From positions 1 through 12,926 of the forward strand of contig JBBRCF010000096.1 in assembly GCA_038205135.1 (NCBI GenBank): a DNA stretch of 12,926 nt, read 5' to 3'. The notes beneath the pieces are model-generated. The model saw only the letters and a program-made list of their open reading frames with translations. It was not told the origin of the DNA and made no database searches. Below, piece by piece: positions 1 through 6,428 of the stretch (position 1 is its first letter; each line of letters begins with the position of its first letter). The position numbers and the translations under genes are program-made. This stretch comes from UBA9554 sp038205135. GTDB lineage: Bacteria; Pseudomonadota; Alphaproteobacteria; Rhodobacterales; Rhodobacteraceae.

Positions 1-1074
1 GGCACCGGCACTGTCCGGCCCCACGGTCAGCCCGCCGTTCTTGATCCGGGCCAGCGATCCGCCGCCCGCACCGATGGTGATCATGTCCACCATCGGCAGG
101 GCCAGCGGCCAGTCGCCGACCGACCCGTTCTGCGTCAGGCCGATCTGGCCGTCCTTGATCAGGCAGATGTCGGCCGACGTCCCGCCGATATCGACGGTGA
201 TGATATCGCGGATGCCGCAGGATTCCGCCTCGGCGCGCGCGCCGACAACGCCTGCGGCGGGGCCCGACAGCGCGGTCAGCGCCGGCGCCAACCTGATGCG
301 CGGCGCCCCCGCGATACCGCCGTTCGATTGCATCAGCATCAGCGGCGGGGTGGCGCCTTCGTCCGTCAGGCGCTGTTCCAGCCGCGCAACATAGGACGTG
401 ACGCCCGGCATGACCGTGGCGTTCAGAACGGTGGTCAGCGACCGCTCGTATTCCCGCACCACCGGCAGCACGTCCGATGACACGGTGATCGCCATGCCCG
501 GCAGTTCCTCGCGCAGGATTTCGGCCACCCGGCGTTCATGCACCGGGTTGGCATAGGCATGCAGCAGACAGACCGCCACCGCCTCGACCCCCATGGTCCT
601 GATGCGGGCGGCGGCGACGCGGACGCTGCCCTCATCCAGCGGATCGAGGATGGCACCGCCCACCACGATGCGCTCATCCACCTCCAGAATGCGGCTGGCG
701 GGGACGGGCGGGACGGGCTTGACCCATGTGTAAAGGTTCGCCTTGCGCGGAATATCCTGCCGGCCAATCGGCAGCACATGGCGAAATCCGCGCGTCGTCA
801 CCAAGGCGGCGCGCGCGCCTTTTCCTTCGAGGATCATGTTGGTGGCCACGGTGGTGCCGTGCAGCACCTGTTCCAGATCGGCGGCGGTGGCCCCGGCCTG
901 TTCCAGCGCCAGCCGGATGCCGTTCAGAAACGCCAGCGACGGATCCGACGGGATCGATGGGGTCTTGGCCCGCCAGCTTTCGCCGGTGGCATGGTCCACC
1001 AGCGCCACATCGGTGAAGGTGCCGCCGATATCCACGGCCACAGCGAGAGAGGATCGGGTCAAATCGCGGGCCAT
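1..1074 (-). CDS. hyuA: Hydantoinase/oxoprolinase subunit A (HyuA), C-terminal part cut by window edge
   Basis: This is the ATP-binding subunit of the HyuA/HyuB family, cytoplasmic enzymes that couple ATP hydrolysis to opening cyclic amides such as 5-oxoproline or N-methylhydantoin; related carboxylases use the same fold. It starts at an ATG (1074-1072), one base after the hyuB stop, so translation is probably coupled. 358 residues are visible of about 680-700 expected. Visible motifs are the N-terminal phosphate loop DIGGTFTD (residues 15-22), HGTTVATN (72-79), a second phosphate motif VDIGGTSADICLI near residue 310, and TIGAGGGSLA followed by GPDSAGA at the cut, just before the DPGPACYG motif usual in this family. 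No frameshift is seen. It is the third gene of the gntR-hyuB-hyuA operon. It differs clearly from the other HyuA at 11689 onward, so the two are not a recent duplicate. Substrate is unknown; the family call is firm. Confidence 0.93.
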   Translation of the reverse strand, partial: MARDLTRSSLAVAVDIGGTFTDVALVDHATGESWRAKTPSIPSDPSLAFLNGIRLALEQAGATAADLEQVLHGTTVATNMILEGKGARAALVTTRGFRHVLPIGRQDIPRKANLYTWVKPVPPVPASRILEVDERIVVGGAILDPLDEGSVRVAAARIRTMGVEAVAVCLLHAYANPVHERRVAEILREELPGMAITVSSDVLPVVREYERSLTTVLNATVMPGVTSYVARLEQRLTDEGATPPLMLMQSNGGIAGAPRIRLAPALTALSGPAAGVVGARAEAESCGIRDIITVDIGGTSADICLIKDGQIGLTQNGSVGDWPLALPMVDMITIGAGGGSLARIKNGGLTVGPDSAGA

Positions 1075-1075
1075 G

Positions 1076-2908
1076 TCAGGTCAACTCGTTCAGATAGATG
1101 TTGCGGTGAAAGGCCTTGGTGGCCGGGCGGGTCTGGCGCAATAATTCAGTAGCTGCGGCATCGACGGTGTCAGCGTCGGTGATGACCACGCCGTAATGCT
1201 GGCGTGCGGCCGCAGCCGTGACAAAGCCGCCGGTCACATCGGTCAGCACCAGATCGGTGGGGCGGTCATAGGGGTGGCCCATGCCGCCACCGCCACCTGT
1301 CTGCAGGCGCAGGATGTCACCCTTTTTCAACCGCGTGCCATCGGACAGCGGCGGAATTGCGTATTCCTGCGGGGTGCCGGGGTTCACCCATGCCCCGCCC
1401 ACGCCAGCCGACATGCCGCCGGCATAGCCCCAGGGTGGGTTCTTGACCCCGTCGATGCGCACGGCCAGCAGCGCCTCGTCGGCCAGGATTTCGTATTCGC
1501 GGATGATGCCGGTGCCGCCCCGCCAGCGCCCCGGCCCACCGGAATCGGCTACCACGCCGTATTTGCGAAGTCGCACCGGATAACTGGTTTCAAGAAATTC
1601 GACCGGATAGTTTTCCTGCGCCACGAAATAGACCGCATCGATCCCGTCGGCGAAATCGCGCGCTCCGTAACCCACGCCGATACCGTCCGCCAGCAGAAAC
1701 TCGGTCGATGTGCCGGTCTCGGCCCCGAAGGTGCCGCGCATGATGGTGATGACGTAGGCGGATTGCGCCGCGGGCGCGCCGCCCTTGCCCCGGTTCACCA
1801 ACCCGTTCAGAACCGCCAGCATCCGCATCAGCGTCAGGCCCCGCATGCCCAGCGGCGCGGGGAATTTCGGCTGGACGATGGACCCTTCGCGCAGACGCAC
1901 CTCGTCCAGCGCCAGCGGCCCGCCCGCGTTGCACACCTGCGACGGGTCGCCCCCCAGATAGAACAGGCCCAGCGCCATCCCCGGCACGCCCGCGTTCATG
2001 ATCAGGTTGACCGGCCCCGCCGCCTGATCGTCGCTTTCGGTGGCGTCAAAGATGAAACGGTCCTGTCCATCAGCGCCCTTTTCGCGGGTCAGCGCAAACC
2101 GCAGGCTGAACGGCCCGTTGCCATGCCCGTCGCTGTCGATCTGGTCGGCGAACTTGTAGGTGCCATAGTCAAAATTCTCGGACAGACGGGTTCGCACCAG
2201 CCGCCGCGTGCGTTCCAGCAGTTGCGCCAGCGCGTCCGACACGGTGTCGGCGCCATAGCGCGCGACGACCTCGGCCACGCGCGTGGCACCCAGATTGACG
2301 GCGGCCATCAGCGCCGACATGTCGCCCTCTGACTGCGCCGGATAGCGCGAATTGCGGTGAAAGATCGCCAGCGCCATCTCGTTCAGCACGCCCGCATCAA
2401 CCAGTTTGGTGGGGGGCACGATGATGCCCTCCTGAAAAATCGAGGTGGTGTCGGGGCTGATCGACCCGGGTCGCAACCCGCCGATATCGGCGAAATGCGC
2501 CCAGCCCATCACAAAGGCGCACAGCCGGCCGTCATGGAACACCGGGGCCAGCAGGACCTGATCGTTGGAATGGGTCACCGCCCCCTTGGACCCATAGCAA
2601 TCGTTGTACCAGAACAGATCGCCGGGCTTCATCTGCGCGCGCGGGAATTTCTCGAACACCGGGGTGGTCATGTCGCCGAACACCGGCACCATCGACCCCA
2701 CCGCCATCACGCCGCGCTCGTCGAACAGGGCGGTATAGAAATCCTTCTTTTCACGGATAAAGGCCGAAATGGCGGTGCGCTCGATCAGCGCCTCCATTTC
2801 GCGCTGGGTGGCCATGATCGCGCCGCGGATGATTTCAAGCGTGACCGGATCGCAGATCGAGCCGGTTCGGGCGGCAGCATCATGCAGGGCGTCCAGGGGG
2901 GGTGTCAT
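1076..2908 (-). CDS. hyuB: Hydantoinase/oxoprolinase subunit B (HyuB)
   Basis: This is the partner subunit of HyuA in ATP-dependent cyclic-amide hydrolases. The protein has 610 residues, slightly above the usual 520-600. It opens with MTPPLDALHD and then the family hallmark DPVTLEIIRGAI, followed by ERTAISAFIREKKDFYTALFD. Further typical blocks are GDLFWYNDCYGSKGAVTHSNDQ and GWAHFADIGG in the first third, and SGGPGRWRGGTG and TGGGGGMGHPYDRP near the C-terminus. The frame stays open to 3067, but I chose the ATG at 2908: family homology starts there, and AGGAAGG lies about 11 bases upstream. This start overlaps the end of gntR by 29 bases and the stop is one base before hyuA, consistent with one mRNA. 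A methylhydantoinase, oxoprolinase or acetophenone-carboxylase-like activity cannot be told apart from sequence alone; HyuA/HyuB is certain at family level. Confidence 0.94.
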   Translation of the reverse strand: MTPPLDALHDAAARTGSICDPVTLEIIRGAIMATQREMEALIERTAISAFIREKKDFYTALFDERGVMAVGSMVPVFGDMTTPVFEKFPRAQMKPGDLFWYNDCYGSKGAVTHSNDQVLLAPVFHDGRLCAFVMGWAHFADIGGLRPGSISPDTTSIFQEGIIVPPTKLVDAGVLNEMALAIFHRNSRYPAQSEGDMSALMAAVNLGATRVAEVVARYGADTVSDALAQLLERTRRLVRTRLSENFDYGTYKFADQIDSDGHGNGPFSLRFALTREKGADGQDRFIFDATESDDQAAGPVNLIMNAGVPGMALGLFYLGGDPSQVCNAGGPLALDEVRLREGSIVQPKFPAPLGMRGLTLMRMLAVLNGLVNRGKGGAPAAQSAYVITIMRGTFGAETGTSTEFLLADGIGVGYGARDFADGIDAVYFVAQENYPVEFLETSYPVRLRKYGVVADSGGPGRWRGGTGIIREYEILADEALLAVRIDGVKNPPWGYAGGMSAGVGGAWVNPGTPQEYAIPPLSDGTRLKKGDILRLQTGGGGGMGHPYDRPTDLVLTDVTGGFVTAAAARQHYGVVITDADTVDAAATELLRQTRPATKAFHRNIYLNELT

Positions 2909-3662
2909 GGGATTTTTTGCCTTCCTGGCTGGGGGGAATCGTGGGTTGGGTCTGGCGGTCCATGTGGCGCAGAACCGCCTCGCCGGACCGGTGGACAAAC
3001 GTGCGCACCGCAGCAACGGCGGCTTCGGTGTCGCGCGCGGTAATTCCGGCGATGACGGCGCGCACACCCTGCATCCCGGTTTCGATCTGGCCCGGTTCGC
3101 GCATCGCCATCAACCGCAGCATGTTCACGCGGGCATTCAACTGGGCCAGAACCTCGGCGGCGATCTGGTTGTCGGCGACGCGGGCCATGAACCGCTCGAA
3201 TTCGGCCATGGTTTCCACCACGGCGGTCCGGTCGTCGCATCGCGCGGCCGTCAGCATCCGGTTGCCAAAATCGCGCGCCACGTCGATATCGACCTCGGTC
3301 GCCGCATCAAGAAAACCGCGCACCACCATCGTCTCGATTTCAGTGCGCAGCTGATAGATCTCCCGCACCCGCTTGCGGGTCAGTTCGGCCACGCGCAGGC
3401 CGACATGCGGCTCGAAATCGCCCAGCTTCTCGGCGGCCAGCATGCGGATCACCTCCCGCGCGATGGTCCGGCTGATCCCGAACCCCTCGCACAACTCGCG
3501 CTCGGTCAGGCGGGTGCCGGGAAGGATGCTGCCATCGACAATGGCGCGGCGGACGGCGTCAAACACCCGCTCGCGCTCGACCTGCCGCGGGACGCGCGCA
3601 GCCGGGGGCGGGATGACGGCCGGGGTGCGCAGTTGCGCAAGGATCCGGGAAAGACCGTCCAT
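2880..3662 (-). CDS. GntR-family transcriptional regulator, FCD (FadR-like) subfamily
   Basis: This is a DNA-binding regulator of 260 residues. The winged helix spans about residues 33-90, with the helix-turn-helix LTERELCEGFGISRTIAREV at 52-71. The helical FCD effector domain covers about 98-232, and a Pro/Lys-rich tail follows. Canonical FCD domains bind a metal through three histidines. By my alignment the corresponding positions here are Met159 (FMARVADN), Val200 (GVRAVIAG) and Phe222 (RTFVH), so the metal site appears lost and the ligand may be held differently, as in acyl-CoA-binding FadR. I chose the ATG at 3662 because AGGG lies 9 bases upstream; a GTG at 3695 would add 11 residues and has no clear ribosome site. 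It is first in the operon with hyuB and hyuA. It probably controls that operon and the divergent M28-like operon through the twin palindromes at 3745-3773. The effector is unknown, perhaps the cyclic substrate or its product. Confidence 0.92.
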   Translation of the reverse strand: MDGLSRILAQLRTPAVIPPPAARVPRQVERERVFDAVRRAIVDGSILPGTRLTERELCEGFGISRTIAREVIRMLAAEKLGDFEPHVGLRVAELTRKRVREIYQLRTEIETMVVRGFLDAATEVDIDVARDFGNRMLTAARCDDRTAVVETMAEFERFMARVADNQIAAEVLAQLNARVNMLRLMAMREPGQIETGMQGVRAVIAGITARDTEAAVAAVRTFVHRSGEAVLRHMDRQTQPTIPPSQEGKKSHDTPPGRPA

Positions 3663-3744
3663 CGATGATGACCCTGTTGTCTGAAGTTGCGCCACGGAAT
3701 GTTGGATCAGCCTAACCAGACATCGCCGACCTGCCTAGACGAAA

Positions 3745-3755
3745 TTGTCGTACAA
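3745..3755. promoter_or_regulatory. Putative GntR/FCD operator, site 1 (TTGTCGTACAA)
   Basis: TTGT-CGT-ACAA is a palindrome of the TNGTNNNACNA type known for FadR-like GntR regulators. It lies in the divergent region between gntR and the M28-like gene. Its centre is 18 bases from that of a second, near-identical site. Assignment to the adjacent GntR protein is inferred from position and motif class. Confidence 0.68.
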
Positions 3756-3761
3756 AATGGG

Positions 3762-3774
3762 ATTGTCGGACAAT
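3762..3774. promoter_or_regulatory. Putative GntR/FCD operator, site 2 (ATTGTCGGACAAT)
   Basis: This is a perfect 13-base palindrome around a central G, with the core TTGTCGGACAA differing from site 1 at only one base. The two palindromes together contain weak promoter-like elements in both directions: TTGTCG or TTGTCC as -35, 18 bases, then GACAAT as -10. A repressor bound here could therefore block both divergent operons. The promoter hexamers match consensus at only about 4 of 6 bases, so the operator call is stronger than the promoter call. Confidence 0.7.
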
Positions 3775-3803
3775 TTATTCCGGTGCATCGTGAACAGGCA
3801 GTT

Positions 3804-3822
3804 CCGCGCCATCAAGGCGCGG
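3804..3822 (+). other. GC-rich hairpin in the leader of the M28-like operon
   Basis: CCGCGCC, ATCAA, GGCGCGG form a perfect 7-base-pair stem with a 5-base loop, about 50 bases before the start codon. No T-tract follows, so it is not a standard terminator. It may be a leader structure influencing translation or mRNA stability, or chance in GC-rich DNA. The rest of the 3663-3871 gap holds only the two operators and the ribosome site GAGG at 3859-3862. Confidence 0.35.
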
Positions 3823-3871
3823 CGCGACGAACCCACCTGCCCGCGCCGGGCCGTAACTGAGGATGAACGCC

Positions 3872-5602
3872 ATGATGATGGATGCCCCGACCCGCGCGGC
3901 GATCGACCAGGTCACAACGGATGCGTCCTGGCCGCTGGTTCTGGATTTCGCCACGCGCCCGCGGTGGGAACCCCGTGATGTGGCCGCCGCGGCCGATGAA
4001 ATCGCGCGGCGTCTGACCGATCTGGGTGTTCCGGTCGAAATGCACGTGGCCGATCTGTACCTGTCGATCCCCTATGAGGCTTCGGTCATGGCGGGTGCCA
4101 CGGTAATGGTCGCCACACCCCGGGCCTACGCGCTGAGCGTCCCGGAAGGCCTGACCGGCGTCCTTGTGCATGTGCCCAGCGCGCTGGCCACATCGACCGC
4201 GACATTCTACGAGAAAAATCGAAAGAGCGAGGCTGACGCGGCCGAAGACCGCATTCGCGGCAAGATCGTGCTGACCGACGGCTTTGCCAATCCGCAGAAG
4301 GTGCTGGAATTTCAGCAAAAAGGCGCCATCGGAGTGATCGCGGTCAACCCGGGCGTCGACCGGCATTGGGGCATCTGTTCCTCGATCTGGGGCACCCCGG
4401 ATCTGGACGGCCTGCCCCGCAAGCCCCGTATCCCGGTCGCGGCGGTGTCGCAGCCTGATGGTCAGACGCTGATCGCACTGGCCGCCGAGGGTGGGCAGGT
4501 TACCCTGCGCACCCGGCTGGATGAGGGGTGGTTCGCTTCACCCCTGCCGGTAGTCACCATCCCCGGCGCGACGGAACCCGAAAAATTCGTGCTGCTGCAC
4601 GGACATTTTGACAGCTGGGATGTCGGCGTGGGCGACAACGCCACCGGCGATGCCGCGATGCTGGAAATCGCGCGCGTGCTTTGGGCCAACCGGGCGGGCC
4701 TGCGCCGGTCGGTGCGAATTGCGTGGTGGCCGGGCCATTCCACCGGCCGCTATGCCGGATCGGCGTGGTTTGCCGATACGTTCGCGCTGGATCTGGATGC
4801 AAATTGCGTGGCGCAGGTGAATTGCGACAGCCCCGGCTGCCGCTGGGCCGATGTCTATGAGGATGTCGCTTGGATGTCCGAGGCCGAAGGGTTCTGCAAG
4901 AACATCATCCAGCAGGTGACCGGCCAGAACAGCCACGGCGAACGGCCCCTGCGGGCGGGGGATTATTCGTTCAACAACATCGGACTGACCAGTTTCTTCA
5001 TGCTGTCGTCCACCATGACAGCCGAAAAGCGCCGCGAGATGGGCTATTATACCGTCGGTGGTTGCGGCGGTAACATCGCCTGGCACACTGAAAATGACAC
5101 CCTAGAAATCGCCGACCGCGACGTGTTGCTGCGTGATACGAAGCTGTATCTGGGTGCCGTGATGGCGGTGGCCAATGCGGCGGTCCTGCCCTTTGACTGG
5201 CGCGCGACCGTGACCGAGTTCAAGGCCACTTTGGCCCGTCTTGAAGCGGCAGCAGGTGCCGACGCCGGGTTGCTGAAGCCGGTTTCGCAGGCTTTGGCCA
5301 AGCTCCATTCGGCGCTGGATCTGTTTCATGCCGGGATCGATGCCGGCGCGGTGGATCATGCGCGGGCGAATGACGTGATCTTGGGGCTGGCGCGGATCCT
5401 TGTGCCGCTGAACTACACGCGTGGACCCCGCTTTACCCATGACCCCGCGCTGCCGGTGCCGGCCTTGCCGCTGTTGTCTGCGGCGCAGGACATTGCGGGC
5501 CTGCCTGCCAGTCAGCGCGGATTTGCCCGTACCCAACTGGTGCGCGGCGTGAACCGGACCTGCGCGGCCCTGCAAACTGCGGAAAAACTGGCAACGGTGT
5601 GA
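3872..5602 (+). CDS. M28-like zinc metallohydrolase with altered catalytic motif (copy 1)
   Basis: This is a 576-residue protein with an M28 (aminopeptidase Y/S-like) core and an inserted PA-like domain (about 125-215, GKIVLTDGFANPQK then GAIGVIAVNPGVD). Residues matching M28 zinc ligands are visible: His245 and Asp247 (HGHFD), Asp255 (GDNATG), Asp319 (NCDS) and His405 (WHTENDT). The normal Glu-Glu that supplies the general base and a ligand, expected before the GS of the next strand, is absent: the segment reads WWPGHSTGRYAGSAWFAD. His289 may replace the ligand. No signal peptide is evident, so it is probably cytoplasmic. An ATG at 3863 is possible but touches the GAGG; ATG 3872 has it 9 bases upstream. 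The nitroreductase-like gene follows 8 bases after the stop. A paralogue lies at 6429-8135. It could be a peptidase or an amidohydrolase for products of HyuAB; the fold is secure, the substrate is not known. Confidence 0.9.
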   Translation: MMMDAPTRAAIDQVTTDASWPLVLDFATRPRWEPRDVAAAADEIARRLTDLGVPVEMHVADLYLSIPYEASVMAGATVMVATPRAYALSVPEGLTGVLVHVPSALATSTATFYEKNRKSEADAAEDRIRGKIVLTDGFANPQKVLEFQQKGAIGVIAVNPGVDRHWGICSSIWGTPDLDGLPRKPRIPVAAVSQPDGQTLIALAAEGGQVTLRTRLDEGWFASPLPVVTIPGATEPEKFVLLHGHFDSWDVGVGDNATGDAAMLEIARVLWANRAGLRRSVRIAWWPGHSTGRYAGSAWFADTFALDLDANCVAQVNCDSPGCRWADVYEDVAWMSEAEGFCKNIIQQVTGQNSHGERPLRAGDYSFNNIGLTSFFMLSSTMTAEKRREMGYYTVGGCGGNIAWHTENDTLEIADRDVLLRDTKLYLGAVMAVANAAVLPFDWRATVTEFKATLARLEAAAGADAGLLKPVSQALAKLHSALDLFHAGIDAGAVDHARANDVILGLARILVPLNYTRGPRFTHDPALPVPALPLLSAAQDIAGLPASQRGFARTQLVRGVNRTCAALQTAEKLATV

Positions 5603-5610
5603 GACGGGGC

Positions 5611-6423
5611 ATGGACACCGATCAGATCCTTGCCGCCCGATATGGCGGCGCGGCGCCAAAGTTGACCGTGCCGCCCACCCCGGTGATCGACCTGATGCTG
5701 CGCCACCGGTCGGTGCGCAGCTATCAGGACCGCGCCCTGCCGGCCGGCATGCTGAAAACGCTGATCGCGGCGGGACAATCGGCGGCGACGTCGTCGAACA
5801 TGCAGGCCGTGTCCGTGGTGGCCGTGACCGACCCCGCGCGCCGGCTGCGGTTTTCGCAGGCCGCCAGCGGGCAGGCCTTTGTGGCCGCAGCGCCGGTGAT
5901 CCTGTGTTTCATCGCCGATCAGGCCCGCGCGGCGCGGGTCGGGCAGGCCACGGAAGCCGATCTGTGGGCCCTGCCGCTGGTGGACAATTTCATTGCCGCC
6001 TGCACCGATGCCGCGATCTTTGCCCAGAATGTGCTGCTGGCGGCGCAGTCGATGGGGCTGGCGGGCTGTTACATTGGCAATCTGCGCAACGATCCTGAAC
6101 TGATTGCCGCCGAACTGGCGCTGCCGCCGCAAGCGATGGTCGTGTTCGGTATGGCCTTGGGCTATGAAAAACCGCCCGAAACCGGCATCCGCCCGCGCCT
6201 GCCGCAATCGGTCGTGCTGCATCATGAACAATATGGCACTGGTGGCGAGGGTGCCGCGCTCGCCACCTATGACGCGGCATTTGCTGCGCACGAGGTGGCG
6301 CAAGGCCGACCACATGACACTTGGACCGCGCGGCATGCCGCACGGTTTGCATCCAGATCCTATCTGTCAGGGCGGATCAACCTCCGCGCCATTCTGGCGC
6401 GCATGGGTTTTCCGCTGGCCTGA
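5611..6423 (+). CDS. NfsA/FRP-type flavin nitroreductase family oxidoreductase
   Basis: This 270-residue protein is a predicted FMN-dependent, NAD(P)H-using reductase of the NfsA/flavin reductase P branch. Visible FMN-site motifs are HRSVRSY (32-38), TSSNMQ (60-65) and GCYIGNLRN (152-160). The C-terminal part (RPRLPQSVVLHHEQYG, then TWTARHAARF and a final ILARMGFPL) follows E. coli NfsA closely as I remember it. I chose the ATG at 5611, which has GAG 7 bases upstream; a GTG at 5599 overlapping the preceding stop would add 4 residues. It lies 8 bases after the M28-like gene and is probably co-transcribed with it. Such enzymes reduce nitro groups, quinones or flavin, and some relatives act on C=C bonds or dehalogenate. 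In an amide-degrading cluster it might reduce an unsaturated or nitro-bearing substrate, which is inference only. Its stop lies 5 bases from the stop of the opposing gene. Confidence 0.9.
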   Translation: MDTDQILAARYGGAAPKLTVPPTPVIDLMLRHRSVRSYQDRALPAGMLKTLIAAGQSAATSSNMQAVSVVAVTDPARRLRFSQAASGQAFVAAAPVILCFIADQARAARVGQATEADLWALPLVDNFIAACTDAAIFAQNVLLAAQSMGLAGCYIGNLRNDPELIAAELALPPQAMVVFGMALGYEKPPETGIRPRLPQSVVLHHEQYGTGGEGAALATYDAAFAAHEVAQGRPHDTWTARHAARFASRSYLSGRINLRAILARMGFPLA

Positions 6424-6428
6424 TGCCC

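Noticed and set aside
1196..2332. Long + strand open frame (378 codons) inside the hyuB region
   Set aside because: It is antisense to a clear HyuB protein, its His/Arg/Gln-rich translation resembles no family, and it has no suitable ribosome site; it is a by-product of high GC content.
2909..3067. N-terminal extension of HyuB by 53 residues
   Set aside because: The stretch lies within the FCD coding region in another frame, is Pro/Arg-rich, and family homology plus an AGGAAGG ribosome site support the ATG at 2908.
3804..3822. Terminator or riboswitch in the leader of the M28-like operon
   Set aside because: The hairpin is real on paper, but it has no T-tract and no known aptamer fold around it, so only a plain hairpin was recorded.
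3745..3978. Small + strand frame (77 codons) in the gntR / M28-like gap
   Set aside because: It starts inside the operator region and runs into the M28-like gene in another frame; no ribosome site and no recognisable motif.
5599..6423. Cyclodipeptide oxidase (AlbA-like) identity for the flavin enzyme
   Set aside because: The C-terminal half follows NfsA/FRP and no small AlbB-like gene lies beside it.
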